The notes beneath the pieces were generated by a model, which saw only the letters and a program-made list of their open reading frames with translations, did no database searches and had not been told where the DNA came from. The translations under genes were made by a program, and so were the position numbers. DNA of 64,000 bases, from the NCBI RefSeq assembly GCF_963924675.1, contig NC_089239.1, forward strand, positions 6,375,001 to 6,439,000, given 5' to 3'. Source of the stretch: Phocoena phocoena. Its lineage: Eukaryota > Chordata > Mammalia > Artiodactyla > Phocoenidae. Below, piece by piece: positions 44,891 through 58,254 of the stretch. The first letter of the stretch is position 1, and the number at the start of each line of letters is the position of its first letter.

Positions 44891-45870
44891 TGAATACTAA
44901 GCTGTGGAGATTTCAGATTCCATTATTTTTCTCTGGTGAGAGTTGTTTTTCCTTTGTTTTAGCAGATAATTTTCTTGTTGGGCTTGAACTCCAAACCCTG
45001 TTTCTTGGGGTGGCAGCTCCAGTCTGAGTGCAGACCTTCTGTGTAGCTGAGCTGCTTTGAGTGTTTTCTGTGCATGTGTGGTTCAGGGGTTGGCCAGTGA
45101 TTTGGTGTAGGGATCCCCTCTTTGGCTCTTTCCTTTCTGGGTTCCCCCACTTTTTCAGCATTCATCATCTCCTGGCTTCACTTCTCTCATTCTCCAGAAC
45201 AGCAGGGCTCGGGAGTTTTTCATGGATGTCTCTATTACACAAGCCACTGTGTGGACTACACTTAGCCCCGCACTAAAAGCCGAGGCAGAGGGACTACTTG
45301 TATGACTCCTTATCTCCTCTTCTCCAAGCTACATGCAACACCAGAATCTACCTACTTCTGTTCCCTCTTCAGTACCTTCAGTGAATCGCTTTATGTATTA
45401 TGTCCGGGTTCTAGAGTTGTTTTCTGTAGGAATGATCCTAATGCCCAGTATAGCCTATAATATCCAAATATACAAGCCCATATCTCATTCTTATGAAATG
45501 GTAATTCTCAGCTTTATCACCCACCTTACTCATCACAGTTGTCCTGAGTGACCCTGGCCTGCTTTCAAAAATCAAATTCACCTCCCCAGGGTAAAGATTT
45601 AGAATACTGAAAATAATTTACTATGGGCCCTGAAGATGATTTTAAGGGATAAGGACCAAAGGAGTTGAACAAAAGGAGCTTCATTGCATAACTGGAATAA
45701 GTGTGTAATCTCTCAGGGTGACAGACTAATATTCCCTAATATCTGTCCTCCCCCTCTCTCTTAAACCAAAAAAAGCTGATTTTTACGTATTATAAATAAA
45801 AGTTATGTTTCCCGGTCTCCATTGCATTTAGGTGTGGTCATGTAATTAAGTTTTGGTCAATGGGATGACA
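44891..45870. other. Intergenic sequence, origin unclear
   Basis: Bases 44970-45300 read like an old interspersed repeat ('ggtggcagctccagtctgag'), possibly LINE-derived, but I cannot name it. No exon evidence. Confidence 0.4.
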
Positions 45871-45883
45871 ATAGAAGTGTCAA

Positions 45884-46096
45884 GGGCTTCCCCGGTGGCG
45901 CAGTGGTTGAGAGTCCGCCTGCCGATGCAGGGGACGCGGGTTCGTGCCCCTCGTCCGGGAAGATCCCACATGCCCCGGAGCGGCTGGGCCCGTGGGCAAT
46001 GGCCGCTGAGCCTGCGCGTCTGGAGCCTGTGCTCCGCAACGGGAGAGGCCACAACAGTGAGAGGCCCGCGTACCGCAAAAAAAGAAAAAAAAAAAA
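45884..46096 (+). mobile_element. CHR-2-type SINE
   Basis: Full-length with poly(A). Target duplications agaagtgtcaa at 45873-45883 and 46097-46107. Confidence 0.97.
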
Positions 46097-46149
46097 AGAA
46101 GTGTCAAATTCAACTTCCAAGGAGTATCATTCATGGCAAGTGGGGTGGT

Positions 46150-46507
46150 ACTATGGTCGTTTGTATCCCCCTAAAATTCATAGGTTAAAACCCGAACCTC
46201 CAAAGGTGATGGTATTAGGAGGTGGAGACTTTGGGAGATGCTTAAATCATGGAGGTAAAGCCCTCATGAATGGGATCAGTGCCCTTAAAAAAGAGGCTCC
46301 AGAGAGACCCCTTGCCCCTTCTACCATGGGAGGACACAGCTAGAAGGCACCAGCTATGGACCAGGAAGAGGGCCCTCACTGAAATGCAGCCATGCTGGCG
46401 CCCTGATCTCAGACTTCCAGCCTCCAAAATTATGAGAAATAAATTTCTGTTGTCTATAAATGACCCAGTCTGTGATAGTTTGTAATAGCAGCCCAAACGG
46501 ACTAAGA
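46150..46507 (+). mobile_element. MaLR/MLT1-type LTR
   Basis: 'cctaaaattcataggttaaa', 'aaggtgatggtattaggagg', 'catgaatgggatcagtgcc', 'aaataaatttctgttgtct' and 'cagcccaaacggactaagac' follow one LTR from start to end. Confidence 0.85.
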
Positions 46508-47211
46508 CAGGAGGTGAGCCCTTTATTGGCTCTTTCTTTTGCCTGCTGGCTGGAATGCTGATGGGATAGCTGAGTTCATGCAGCCATACTTCAACTTGAG
46601 GTTGAAGGATGCTAATCCATAACACCTTGGAACCTCTAAGCCTGCCCTGAATTGCCTACCTACAGATCTCATTTATGTGAAAGAAAAATAAACTTACATG
46701 TTGTTTAGCCACTATAAGTTTGGATTTCTGTAAGACTCAGCCAAAGCAAATACTAATCAATATTCTGGTTATTAAACTGGGGAGAAGAAGAGTCCCATTA
46801 TCTTGTAGTTAAACCACCTGTAGTTGGAAAAACTGTAGTACTTAGCAGCCTGCCAGCAATCACTCTATTTTATTCTATAGATAAAGAGTGCTATGTAAAC
46901 TAGCCTTAACCCTAACATTTCCCAGTCCTGAAGTTCAGCTCTGGCTGAATCTGTCCATAAAACCTCTCCCCAGCCATCACTGCTAAGCAAATCTATGCCC
47001 TACCCCAAATAAACTTCCACCAGTGGAAGGACTTTATTCCCTTCTCCCTCAATACCATCCTGACTGATTGATTGATTCACTCATTCATTTGACAAATATA
47101 TATAAATGCCTACCCTGATGCCCGTCTTGATCTCAGTTCATCTTTGCAAACATATTGGATGAGGTGAGTCATCTGAAGCCTGCTACCAGCCACAAGATGA
47201 CCCTCTTGCAA

Positions 47212-47597
47212 GAAAGACAAATATCATATGATATTGCTTATATGTGGAATCTTTAAAAAATGGTACAAATGAACTTATTTACAAAACAGAAATAGAGTCA
47301 CAGATGTAGAAAACAAACATGGTTACCAAGGGGGAAGGGGGGAGGGATAAACTGGGAGATTGGAATTGACATATACACACTACTATATATAAAATAGATA
47401 ACTAATAAGGACCTACTGTATAGCACAGGGAACTCTACTCAATACTCTGTAATGACCTATATGGGGAAAGAATCTAAAAAAGAATGGATATATGGATATG
47501 CATAACTGATTCACTTTGCTGTACAGCAGAAACTAACACAACATTGTAAATCAACTAGACTCCAATAAAAATTAATTAAAAGAAAATTTTTTAAAAA
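47212..47597 (+). mobile_element. 5'-truncated L1 insertion
   Basis: L1 3' end from 'aaagacaaatatcatatgat' to 'gactccaataaaaatt' and an A-rich tail. Target duplications aagatgaccctcttgcaa at 47194-47211 and 47598-47615 are identical over 18 bp. Confidence 0.97.
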
Positions 47598-47615
47598 AAG
47601 ATGACCCTCTTGCAA

Positions 47616-50600
47616 ATCTATACCCTAATTCTACCTTGCATCCTTGTTTTGGCCTAAAGATAACAAAAAATAAAAACTAAGAGACTGATTCCTAGAACAG
47701 ACTGGAAAGGCTTTTAGGGGCCATCTAGTTCCACCTTCTTCTTTTAATATAAGTCAACCAAGGCCCAGCAACAAGCCCCAGGTCAAGAGACAAAAGCTAA
47801 AACCATGACTCAGATTTCCCCACCCCTGCCCAGTCCTTTGTGTTTTCCTCAATCCTTATCTCTTTCATTCACACTTAAACCAAATACAAAGACTGCATAT
47901 CTGTTATTTTGATGAGAAAACGAAAAATTTTACTTAAGAAACCCTCCCAGTTATACTCAGTGTCAAAGGGAGAAGTTACCTTTGTTGGTTTGTCTTTGAA
48001 TTTATTCCCAGTTGACTCTGAAGAGCAAACACGCCAGCAACCCAGACCAGAACCTTTTCTCTGGCCTTGGAACCCTTGGGACTGAGGAAAATTAAGTCAG
48101 GTGGAAGTCACATGCTGATTTGCAAGGTAAGTTTTCAGTGCAAGTTTCCAGCCAAATGCCTTTTGCCTAAGGCTAATTCTCAGAAATTCCTCTATAATTC
48201 CAACAGCCACTCTGTGATTGCTCTTTAACACACCGTGCTAGTAAAGTTGAATTCTGGAGGGAAAAGAAAAACAAAAAAGTGTTCTCCCATTTCAAGGTGA
48301 TGCAACTGTTACCTATCGTAAGAGGGCGGTTTCTAGAAGACAGCTCGCGCTTCAGACCTGTGACCCTCGTCTCCTCCTGTGGAAACAGCTGCCAGGTTGA
48401 CAATTTCAGTCTGTATCCTCAGGGAGAGGAATGAAAGCACTTAAAAAAAAACTTCTTTTGTTTTTTTATTTCATTTACTTGTCACTTCTATTCCTACATA
48501 ATGCTTCAGGGACAGTACACGCTTTGTGGACTTTTTATTGAATTTTTTTTTTTTTAAGCAGACTATTTATGTGTGCCCCAGCTTTGTGTTCAGAGACAGA
48601 ACCTGCCTATAATTCAAAAGTCCTGGATTCAGAAACCACCAAATGTCTTCTTGGAATAGTAACTCTAAGTACTTCTGTGGGTCTCCTATAACTTTGGGGT
48701 AGTGACCTGGAGCAACCATTGGGTATTTAAACATGGATTCCAACCCCATTGTCTGGTCCTGGGGGTGGGAGGGTCAGGAGAGTTTATCCACCAATAGTTT
48801 ATTTCTACTCTGAGCCAGCAGGTTCTGACTTTACTTACTCCACCACGAAACGGCAAAGTGGACAAGAAAATGAGAAGGCTGGCAAAAGTACTGGAGGTCT
48901 GGGTTCAAGGAAGCGCTTTAATTTGTGGGCCTTTGGAATTAAAATCAGTATGCACGGCTCATTGTACAAAAATAGGAGCATGAATATAAGAAAAAAATGC
49001 CACTGTTCTCTGGCTGGGCAAAACAAACAGCGTCTATGGAGTCTGAAAATGCTTCAGAGCAGAAGCAAACATTCAGAGGAAGTCTCCAAAGAGAGTCAAA
49101 GTAAATATTAAAAGTTCTTTTGGCTTGGAAGCTATGACTGTCCTGAGAGGTTATATACAGACCTTGCTTGTTTATCTAAGGACATTTGTGAGCCAGGCAG
49201 AGCTGCCAAGTTACAAGACTAAAACAGGCTTTTAACCTTCAACAGGTTAAATAAAAGCAAAAGTAAGCACAGGTAGAACAAAGCATCAGAGCCACTCCTT
49301 CTTCTGGAAGTTTTCCACCTTCCTGCAGAGAAAGAGCAGAATTGCACATCTGCAGATAAAAACCCAGGGGCGCCCATAGGAGTTGGGATTGAAGAAAATA
49401 AAAGTGTCGTACCTTGCCAGGTATGGTATATACACAGATCGGTAGGGAGTGCTGTTGATTTGTTTTTCCCATGTTCAAGGGAGGGGACATTTCCAAACAG
49501 GATTGGTCTGTGTAGTCTTAGCTTTGAATTTTTCAACTTTCTTGCTTGCACTCACAAGCTTTTTATCTACGCTCTAATCTGTGGTCCACATTGCTATTGA
49601 TACTGTAACCATTTTGTTGAGCATCTGGGGTCTAAGAAGGTGTGGGCATAAGTGGGAGCCATAGCTTCCATCTTTTGGCTCCCTGGCACCTGCACGAATA
49701 ATCTTGGTCCCTGATCCTACCTCTAGGACAGAGCAGGGCATACGTTAGCCAGGGTAAGAAGAGAAGCAGGGCCTTGAGCAAGGTGGAATGAATGTGAGAA
49801 ATGGAATAGCTGGGTCGTCTGGATCAGAGCAGGCTGAAGACCTGTCACGGGGCCCAGCAGCTGAGAGAGGCCATTGGGATCACCTGATTTGAAATCCCAC
49901 CTGATGCAGGGATCCTCCGCTCAAGATTCCTGATCAGTGGTTAGCCAGCCTCTGCTTGGAAACTTCAAAGATCTTTCCGGCAGACACAGAGTTGCAGCAC
50001 TCAGACCCCTGTCAAGGACGGATTTAGCAACCCAGCATCAAGGAATGTGGTTAGCTGCTAACCTGAAGCTGTTAGTGCCTTCAGAGTCTGCCTGGGCTTT
50101 TGAGCTGAGATCAGTCCCCTCTGGCAGCCCCCAGCCAATGGCTGAGCAAGGTGGTGGTACAACGTCCTGTCCATTCCTGCCCGATGTGGGACTCCTCTCT
50201 CAGGCAATTTTTGCTTTGGAGCTTCACGTTGGCCTGGCAGACTTAATCTGACCTGTATCACAGTCTGAACGCTGTAGTGTCCAATCTTGCTTTCTCTCCT
50301 TTTCCTTTCCCAGGTGTTACTCCTCAATAAGCCTTAATACATGAAGCGCAGGGGATTTTTTTAGGGTATAAAACTATTCCATATGATACTGTAATGGTGG
50401 GGACATAACACTACACATTTGTCAAAACCTATAGAACTTTACGGGGCAAAAAAGTGAAACTTAATGTGTGCAAATTAAAGAAAAAATATTTAGGAGACCA
50501 GGGAATCCCAGGATGGAATGCAGACTGTGACAAAACAACCTAACTGTATTGCAAATGTGTGAAACAAGTCCACTGGAGGGGATGTGGGGGGAAAGATGCT

Positions 50601-50954
50601 GACCTAACTAACTTTGGAAATGAATGGAGTCTGTAAAACTGAAGGCAAAGGAAACTGCACAAGCAGTGTTCTCTAGCTGATAAAGTTGTTCCCATGGGTG
50701 TACGTGTTAACACGCCTAATACCGCTATACACGTATGTCTCAATTGAACAATGAAGTAAGTGGATGGCAGATGGTGGGAGCCAGGTTTCTCACTGTCGGA
50801 GTGGGGAGTTATAGATGAGCAAAGGGAGGTCTAGAAAGATCCATGGGGTCATGGTTTGGAGTTGGAGACATCAGTGTGAATTCATGTTCTGCTGAATATA
50901 GATTCGTATGGTCACATATAGAAATATTTATAAATGTGTGTGTATACTCAGGTA
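47616..50954. other. Intergenic DNA, mostly unique
   Basis: Several T-rich runs (near 48440 and 48545) but no repeat family or exon I can support. Open frames here are short and lack recognisable domains. Confidence 0.45.
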
Positions 50955-51178
50955 TACTTCTTATTGAAGTATAATTGATTTACAATGTTGTGTTACTTTC
51001 TGCTGTACAGCAAAGTGATTCAGCTATACATATATACACATTCTTTTTTATATTCTTTTCCATTAGGGTTCATCACAAGATACTGGATATAGTTCCCTGT
51101 GCTATACAGTAGGACCTTGTTGTTTATCCATCCTATATGTAATAGTTTACATCTGCTAATCCCAAACTCCCAATTGTA
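50955..51178 (-). mobile_element. L1 3' end, antisense
   Basis: 'ttgaagtataattgatttac', 'tttctgctgtacagcaaagt' and 'agttccctgtgctatacagt' are the reverse complement of the L1 3' end seen at 47212. Confidence 0.92.
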
Positions 51179-51911
51179 GGATTCAACTCTTGAGTCAAGA
51201 AACCTCCACATACATAATGTCGGCAGGCTGGGCCCTTCCACAACTTTGGTGTCCCCTTCCATCACCCCTGCTGCCATTTCGTCTCCCACAGTGTTTTGTC
51301 TGGTGACTAATCTGTTGGCTTGAGAATATGGGAATGCCACAGTGACCACCAGCTGCCAGGCCCGAGGATAAGAGAATTAGAGAGTCGGGGGGGCTGAAAG
51401 GCGTCTTCAGCAATACATGTCCCTCAAAGACTGGGCAATGCTTCTGTCAAGCACGGGGATGTCAATAAGTGTGTAGAGTTTTGCAGTTCCGTGTGTAGAG
51501 AGATTGGAGGTCGCCACTCTGTCCTACCAACAAGTAAAAAGATAAACGGACTGAAAAATCAACAACTCCTCTGGGATTCGTAAGAGAGGGGAGGAAAGAG
51601 AGCAAACCACTGCAGCCAGATTGGAGCGGCATACAGGTGAATGCAGGAAGTCACTGCTGAGCGGAGCAGAGACTCACAACCAGAACCACGGTGGAAACCA
51701 TGCTGGGGTAAACTGCAATTGATGAATTGCTGGGGGCTCAGTGTGGACAGCTCTGAAGGTTTCAAACTCCAGGGAGACCCAGAATTTTGAGATTTACTCC
51801 CAGGAGCTAGACCAGATTCCCACAGAGAAAAATCCCCTTGGGCTTCTGGCAAGGGGAGAGGGAAAGAAACCATTTGAAACATGCCAGAGCATTCCATTTA
51901 TCTTCTTCTTT
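51179..51911. other. Intergenic unique sequence between two L1 ends
   Basis: Nothing recognised. Confidence 0.4.
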
Positions 51912-52205
51912 TTAAAATTTTTATTTCATACTGGAGTCTAGTCGATTAAGAGTGTTGTGTTAGTTTCAGGTGTACAGCAAATTGATTCAGTCACACATAT
52001 ACATGTATCTATTCTTTTTCAAATTCTTTTCCCACTTAGGTTGTTACAGAATATTGATCAGAGTTCCCTGTGCTGTACAGTAGGTCCTTGCTGGTCATCC
52101 TTTTTAAATATAGCAGTGTGTATATGTTAATCCCAAACTCCCAATTTATCCCTCCCCCACCTTTCCCTTTTGTTAACCGTAGATTGTTTTCTAAGTCTGT
52201 GAGTC
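51912..52205 (-). mobile_element. L1 3' end, antisense
   Basis: 'gttagtttcaggtgtacagc', 'cagagttccctgtgctgtac' and 'taatcccaaactcccaattt' match the antisense L1 3' end, related to but distinct from the copy 0.9 kb upstream. Confidence 0.92.
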
Positions 52206-52315
52206 TGCCCAGGAAATTAGTTAACCAGAGCCTAACCTGCTGGGGTACCATCAAAGCCTAACTGACCTGGAAAGGGAAAGACTCAACTCCAGCCCACGGC
52301 AGCCATCCTCTCTGA

Positions 52316-52450
52316 GAGACGCTGGAGGGAGCATGGCCCTGGCAACACCTTCATTTCTGCCCAGTGATGCTGAGGTAGGACCACGGGCCTCCAGAACTGT
52401 TAGAGAATAAATGCCTATTGTTTTAAGCCTCGAAGTTCATGGTCATTTCT
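52316..52450 (+). repeat. MaLR/MLT1-type LTR 3' part
   Basis: 'ggagggagcatggccctggc' and 'cctccagaactgttagagaa' match the same LTR class as at 1467-1840. Confidence 0.65.
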
Positions 52451-54954
52451 CAAAATAGCCTCAGGAAACAAATACACCCTCTTGCTAAATTTCATCCTCC
52501 TGTCATATAGACTTTCCTTTCTCTAATAAACAAACCCTCTTGTATCTGTCAGGACCCTGGCAGGTAACACTCTCCAATTCGAGAGTTTAATAAAGGGACG
52601 GTTTACAAAGGCCTGAGTAGAGTTGGGGACAAGAGAAAGTGCAGTTCTCCAGAGCTGTACAGTCGGGGAGACACTGTTGGAGCCCTAGGCCTGAGGGTCA
52701 GAGAGACAGAAGGGCCGTCTGACAGGAGTGTGGCCTTCAGTCAGGGGAGACACCAGCCCACGCAATGCAGCACGAAAGGACCAAGGGGAATAAGTACCTT
52801 TGTGTCCCTCTGACCTCCTTCCTGAGGCCTCCATTGGCTGAACCTAAACTATATAGGAGCCAAATGCAAGGTAACTATTCAGGTCAGCCTGCTGGACACA
52901 GAGGAGAGTGAAGGGTGGGGAGGGGATTTAGGGGCCAATGGACATAGCCAGCACCCGAGAAATTGTAACTACCCCTACCAGATCACCCACATAGCAGACT
53001 GGTTTCGTGGACCCAAGCTTTATGGCCTTGGCCAAGTCACCACTCCCCTAGGTATCGGTCCCCTCATCTGTAAAATGAAGGGTTTAGACCAGAAAGCCTC
53101 TGAGATCCCTCTCAAGCCTTACACTCATTATTCCAGAAGCAGACTGAATGCCTTCAGGCTAAGACTGATCCCTGCCTGGAGCCCCAGCAGCTGTTTACTT
53201 ACTAAGGTCTCTTTTCCTTGACGCCCACCGGGTGTCTCTGCAGGGATGGGCAGCGAGGGCCACTGAGCCACTCCCAGAAAAGGAGCAGGGCCCGCGCTCG
53301 CTCAGGGATGCTGGAGAAGGAAACCTGAGGCAGGAAAACCACACGGGGCTCTGGACCACCAGCAGCGAGAGGCCATGAGGCCACAGAGAAGCTGTCCCTC
53401 AGCCAGCGGGAGGGGTCAGCAGCCCGGGGCACGCCTGCTAGCTCCTGAAAAAAACTCCAGGGACCCCAGCCCCCCACGGCAGCTAGAGCAGCCCTCAGGC
53501 TGGCCCAGAACTCGGGCTGGCAGGCCCAATGCAGAGGTGGCTGCCAGCCACCACACAGCTGCTAATGATTAGCCAGAAAGTCAAACCGTGGAAAGTTCCA
53601 AGGGTCCAGGAAAGCCCCACATGGACCAGTGAACATACACCGAGCCTTCCCCTGCTGCCTGGGGACATTGTGTTCGGTACTGTGTCTGCTTTTTCAGGGA
53701 CTTCTGTCTGCTTCTGTCCCATGGAACCTCCTTTTGAAAATAGAGGTGAAGCTAGGAGCCCCTCCAGGGCCGAAAGTGCAGAAGGTGTAATCTCCCCATT
53801 CTCATGTATCTTGGGTGGCCTGGGAGATACAAGGGATTCCTCCTTTTCCCCTAACCCTACCCTTAGCCATTAAACTAGGTCCCTCCATAACTACAGGTAG
53901 GCCCCACGTGAGCCTTAGTTTATCGTGTATGAAGGACCTATATTCCAAAATCCTTAAAAACCTCCCCAAACTGCTCATTGATTCCTAAATTCCATTATCA
54001 TCTTGTCTCCAGCAAAAAAAAAATGATTCTTGTTGTAAACACACCCACACGTGGGCGATGTGTGCTTCAACGTTGTTCGGTGAATTAAGGGGCTGAAATC
54101 CTAACCAGAGATGGGGAAGGAAGGGGTCTGGATGTCGGAGGCTGAGAAAGTGGGTGGAAGAAGGGCCTCTACGAAAGAGAGACACAGAGAGAGACGGAGA
54201 GAGAGCGCTCTGGGCACCAAGGAAAGACATCACGCTTCATGCCACTGCCTGGAGCTGTCCCGGTTGAGTCGGTGCTATAAAGATTTGGAGAATTCAGATA
54301 AGCAGCTTCTGTATCCAGTAACACATGAAAACCTTGTGACCTGGACCCCAGACACTCACAAAGGAGCTTGTCTTTCCAGACTGGAGCAGGAAACAACTGG
54401 GGAGCTGGCTAGCGGGTACCTGGGGAGTCTCCCTCCTCCAAAATGCTCACCTACGTGCTGCCACAGTGACAGCTAAGTCTCCCACTGGAGATGTATATCA
54501 ATTCACTTATTAGTCACTTTTCAACGGTCTGCTGAAAGTCAAGCACTGGTCAAAGGAGGGTTGGATGGACAGCAAATAAGAGGATCCATTTTAAATATGG
54601 GATACAGAGGGGATTAGGTGCTGAGATCCCTGCAGAAAAGGAGGGACAAATCCCTGGAGACAGTGGGCCTCTCGGAGTGCACGGAGAAAGGTTAAGAAGA
54701 CAGCCTGCTTCACGAGGTTACCCACGCCTGGCCGCCTGACCCAGTCTGCTGGCTTGGATACAGCTGCACTGGGCCTCTGCTGTCAGGTGCCCTTTACATC
54801 TTCTGACCCCTGCTCTCCAAATGCCTAAGAGGGCTGTGAGTTACTCCACCCCCTTCCAAATACAGCCCTCCTCAGACAGATAGAAAGGGCTTAAATCAGG
54901 GAGGATTAGATTTACCCTAAGGTAAGAGTTAAGCACCCATACCCAAGCCAGACA
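52451..54954. other. Intergenic DNA, mostly unique
   Basis: Contains a MIR at about 53000-53150 ('ccttggccaagtcaccactc', 'cccctcatctgtaaaatgaa'). Other sequence, including open frames near 53.2-53.9 and 54.1-54.5 kb, has no resemblance I can defend. Confidence 0.5.
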
Positions 54955-55385
54955 TACTGAGGTAGAATCCCTACCCTCGCACTTAGCAGCTGTGTGCTTT
55001 TTTGCATATTATTTCCTTCTCTAAGGCTTGTTATCCTTATTTGCAAACTGGGGATAATAGTAGTACTGTTGCCCCTGGAACAACACAGGGGGTTAGGGAT
55101 CACCACCCTCCACAGAGTCAGCCCTCCGTATCCGAGATTCCGCATCCGTGGATTCAACCAACCTCAGGTTGGGTAGTTTTTTCAATAGATACTTAAATAC
55201 TGTATGTATTTATTGAAAAAAATTCCTCTTATAAGTAGACACACGCAGCTCAAACCCATGTTATTCAAGGATCAACTGTACTCACCTGATGGCAGACATG
55301 GGGGTTAAACAAGTGAGATAGTACATATGAAGCACTTAGCACAATGCCTGACTCATAGTAAGTGCTCAATAAACAACCACCTCTC
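54955..55385 (+). repeat. MIR SINE split by a DNA transposon
   Basis: The left half has 'tttgcaaactggggataata' and the right half 'gcacttagcacaatgcctga' with 'agtgctcaataaac'. They join across the insertion at 55066-55278. Confidence 0.85.
55066..55278. mobile_element. Tigger-like non-autonomous DNA transposon nested in MIR
   Basis: Inverted ends 'ctgttgcccctggaacaac' and 'ttattcaaggatcaactg', flanked on both sides by TA (55064-55065, 55279-55280). Interior 'cagccctccgtatccgagat' is typical of this family. Confidence 0.85.
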
Positions 55386-56029
55386 ATTTATTTCTTGCAT
55401 ACTTTTGCTTCCAGTAACAGTCGGCAAATGGATGCATGCTCCTCTCAAAATCATTGCAAATTTAGTCTAGACTTAGGCGGTGCTCACGGATTTGTTCTCT
55501 GAAAAAGCCACAAAATTCTTTTATAAGTCACGAGCCCTTCCTGGTTTGTTTTTTTTTTTATCAGCTATATTTAGCTCTTATATTTAATATCTCAGCTTGA
55601 AATCTTAAAGTCATCCTTCCAAAAGTACAAGTGGTTCAGCCAATGGCATTTACAAGCAAGCTTTTTTTTTTGTTTTTTGTTTTGGAAATAACAATAGGTC
55701 AGAAGTGGGACTCATTTCCATAACTACAAAGATAAATAAGTTAAACTTCATTTAATCAGAGGGTCCAATTTGGCAAGTCCAATCCTGAAGACTAGTTGTT
55801 TCAGTTTTATTAAACTTCTAAGAGAACATCTAAGCTTTTTCTCGTAGGTCTTAAGCTGTCTCTCAGGGACTCTGGATCCTTCCAGGCTGGGGTCCAGGCA
55901 CAACCGTCCCATCCCCAGCTCACAGGTGACATTGCTGGTGTCCATTTTTCAATCTCAAACACTAGTTACTTCTTATTTCCAGCCTGCCACCCAACTACTT
56001 GCCTAAGGTTAAACCAACCTCTTTTACAC
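55386..56029. other. Intergenic unique sequence
   Basis: T-rich runs at 55550 and 55663; nothing else recognised. Confidence 0.4.
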
Positions 56030-56250
56030 ATAATAACATATTTATTGAGTGCTTACTATGTGCCAGACACAGCTCTAAATGCCTTATGTGGACTGAGTTA
56101 TTTCATCATAATATCGTTATGATATAGGTGCGGTTATTATCATCCCTCTACATGGAAATTCGCCGAAGATGATCTAGCTAATATGGGGCAGAGCAAGGAT
56201 TTGAGCCCGGGGAGTCTGGCAATAGAGCTGGCTCTTTCCCACTAAACCAT
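56030..56250 (-). repeat. MIR SINE, antisense
   Basis: 'tattgagtgcttactatgtg', 'ccagacacagctctaaatgc' and 'aaggatttgagcccggggag' follow antisense MIR. Confidence 0.9.
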
Positions 56251-57289
56251 GTCACCTCTCATAGGACAGGTGACGCTCCCAGGGCCACAGCTTGGACAAG
56301 AATTCCGACTCTACTTTTTCACAGCAGCACTCTTCCGCCATGGAACGTCCTGTCCTGGCCCCGTTCCTCCCAGCCTGTTCTCAGGGCCCATCCTTTGCCA
56401 AAAATATGAAAGAAACACACAACAACATCCCTCTTACCTCTGTCAAATGGGACTGCAAAAATATTCCAGGTGGGGTGGATCAGGCTTGGGGGAGGGGCTC
56501 CAATCCCACCTTCATCACTAACTGGCTGGGTGCCCTTGGTGAGGTGATGTAAGCCTTTACCTTCACGCTGCTCACCAGCAGAGTGGGGAACAGGCTGAAA
56601 CTGCCTTCCAGGGCTTTCGTGGGGATTACCTGAGCATATCTGCGTAATGTGCTCCGCACAGCGCCAGGCTCAGAAAGGAAGCTGTCGTTGTTAAGGTAGA
56701 TGAATCATAGCTATTATGAGTATCAATCAGGCGGTCCATCACTGTGAGCAGAACTGAGAAGGACACCGAGAAGACTCAGAGAGAGGCCAGGTTGTAATAA
56801 TATAAGCTCTCTGGGGCCCCGCCCCTTGTCTGTCCCTGCACCTGAGGACCGGCTGCCTGGGACAGAAGGGCTCACCTCCCGAGCCCGCTTGGCACACACC
56901 TCCTGTGGGTTCCCCGGAGTGGGAGATGGTCACTAAGTAGAAGGTGATGGGGAGGGCCAAGTGAGAGCCCAGACAGGGCCCAGCAGGAAATCCCTCCATA
57001 AATCAACTCCGGTCCGTAAGCAGTCAGTTTCTCCCTAGACACGACATTACCTGTCCCAGGTAAGCAGTTCTGAACATTGTTTTCAAAACTTTCTTTCAGA
57101 CGGGCACCCCTACACGTAATCAGGTAAAGATGGAGCTGCTTTGTCGGGAGTGGAAAGAGGAGGCTCCTGGAGCATCCACAGCTGCTTTGTTGAACTCCTG
57201 CCCTAAGGGGACCCTGCGACCCTTCTGAAGGGCAATGAGGTCCCTCAACCACAGGTTGAGAAACATTTTCTAAGAGAGACAAATACATA
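56251..57289. other. Intergenic unique sequence
   Basis: Nothing recognised; overlapping frames on both strands carry no domain I know. Confidence 0.4.
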
Positions 57290-57856
57290 GTCGTCCCTTG
57301 GTTCCCCCCACCCCCCCGCCCCGGGATTGGTTCCAGGATGCCTGCGGACACCAAAATCCACTGATGCTCAAGTCCCTTCTATAAAATGGCATAGTACTTG
57401 CATATAACCTACACACATCCTCCCTTATACTTTAAATCATCTCTAAATTACTTATAAAACCTAATACAAGGGAAGTGCCATGCAAGTAGTTGTAAATACA
57501 ATGTAAATGCTATGTAAATAATTGCAGTGCAGGGGCTTCCCTGGTGGCGCAGTGGTTGAGAGTCCGCCTGCCGATGCAGAGGACACGGGTTCATGCCCCG
57601 GTCCGGGAAGATCCCACATGCCGCGGAGCGGCTGGGCCCGTGAGCCATGGCCACTGAGCCTGTGCGTCCGGAGCCTGTGCTCCGCAACAGGAAAGGCCAC
57701 AACAGTGAGAGGCCCGCGTACCACAAAAAAAAGATAATAATAATAATTGCAGTGCAAATTCAAGTTTTGCTTTGGGGAACTTTCTGGAATTTTTTTTGGG
57801 GGGGCGGGTGTTTGTTCCGAGGTTGGTTGAATCCAGAATACAGAACGTGTATACGA
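57290..57856. mobile_element. Tigger-like DNA transposon split by a SINE
   Basis: Left part: 'gattggttccaggatgcctg', 'gatgctcaagtcccttctat', 'taacctacacacatcctccc'. Right part after the SINE: 'aaattcaagttttgctttgg' and 'gaggttggttgaatccagaa'. The two read as one element of the class also seen at 1265 and 55066. Ends approximate. Confidence 0.8.
57532..57742 (+). mobile_element. CHR-2-type SINE nested in the DNA transposon
   Basis: Full-length. Target duplications ataattgcagtgca at 57518-57531 and 57743-57756. Confidence 0.97.
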
Positions 57857-58089
57857 CACGAACCCTGCCCTTAGCGAGCTTAGAGTCTAGTGAACTGGTG
57901 GCTACAGGCTTGTACTGGCCGGCAAGTGAACCCCAATGTCCATCGTTAAGGTACAAATCCTAACAAGGCACTATTGCTACCTCCTACAGAACCCTGAGGC
58001 TTTTCAGTTGCAAGAGATCCCTCCACATTTACAACGCACACAGTAGGGTCTGGGAAGAGCATGCCTACATTTTGACCTGCTTCAGTAAA

Positions 58090-58240
58090 ATAATCTTTAA
58101 AATTAATCTATCTCTCACAACACCTCTGTGAGGTGTGGTTATTATTGTCTCACTTTGCAGATGAGGAAACTGAGGCTGAGGACATTTAACTTGTCCAAAA
58201 TCACCCAGCTAGGCAATGAGGGAACCAAGGGTCAAACCCC
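58090..58240 (-). repeat. MIR SINE, antisense
   Basis: 'tttgcagatgaggaaactga' and 'aaaatcacccagctaggcaa' are antisense MIR. Confidence 0.88.
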
Positions 58241-58254
58241 AATCTTGGTTTCAG

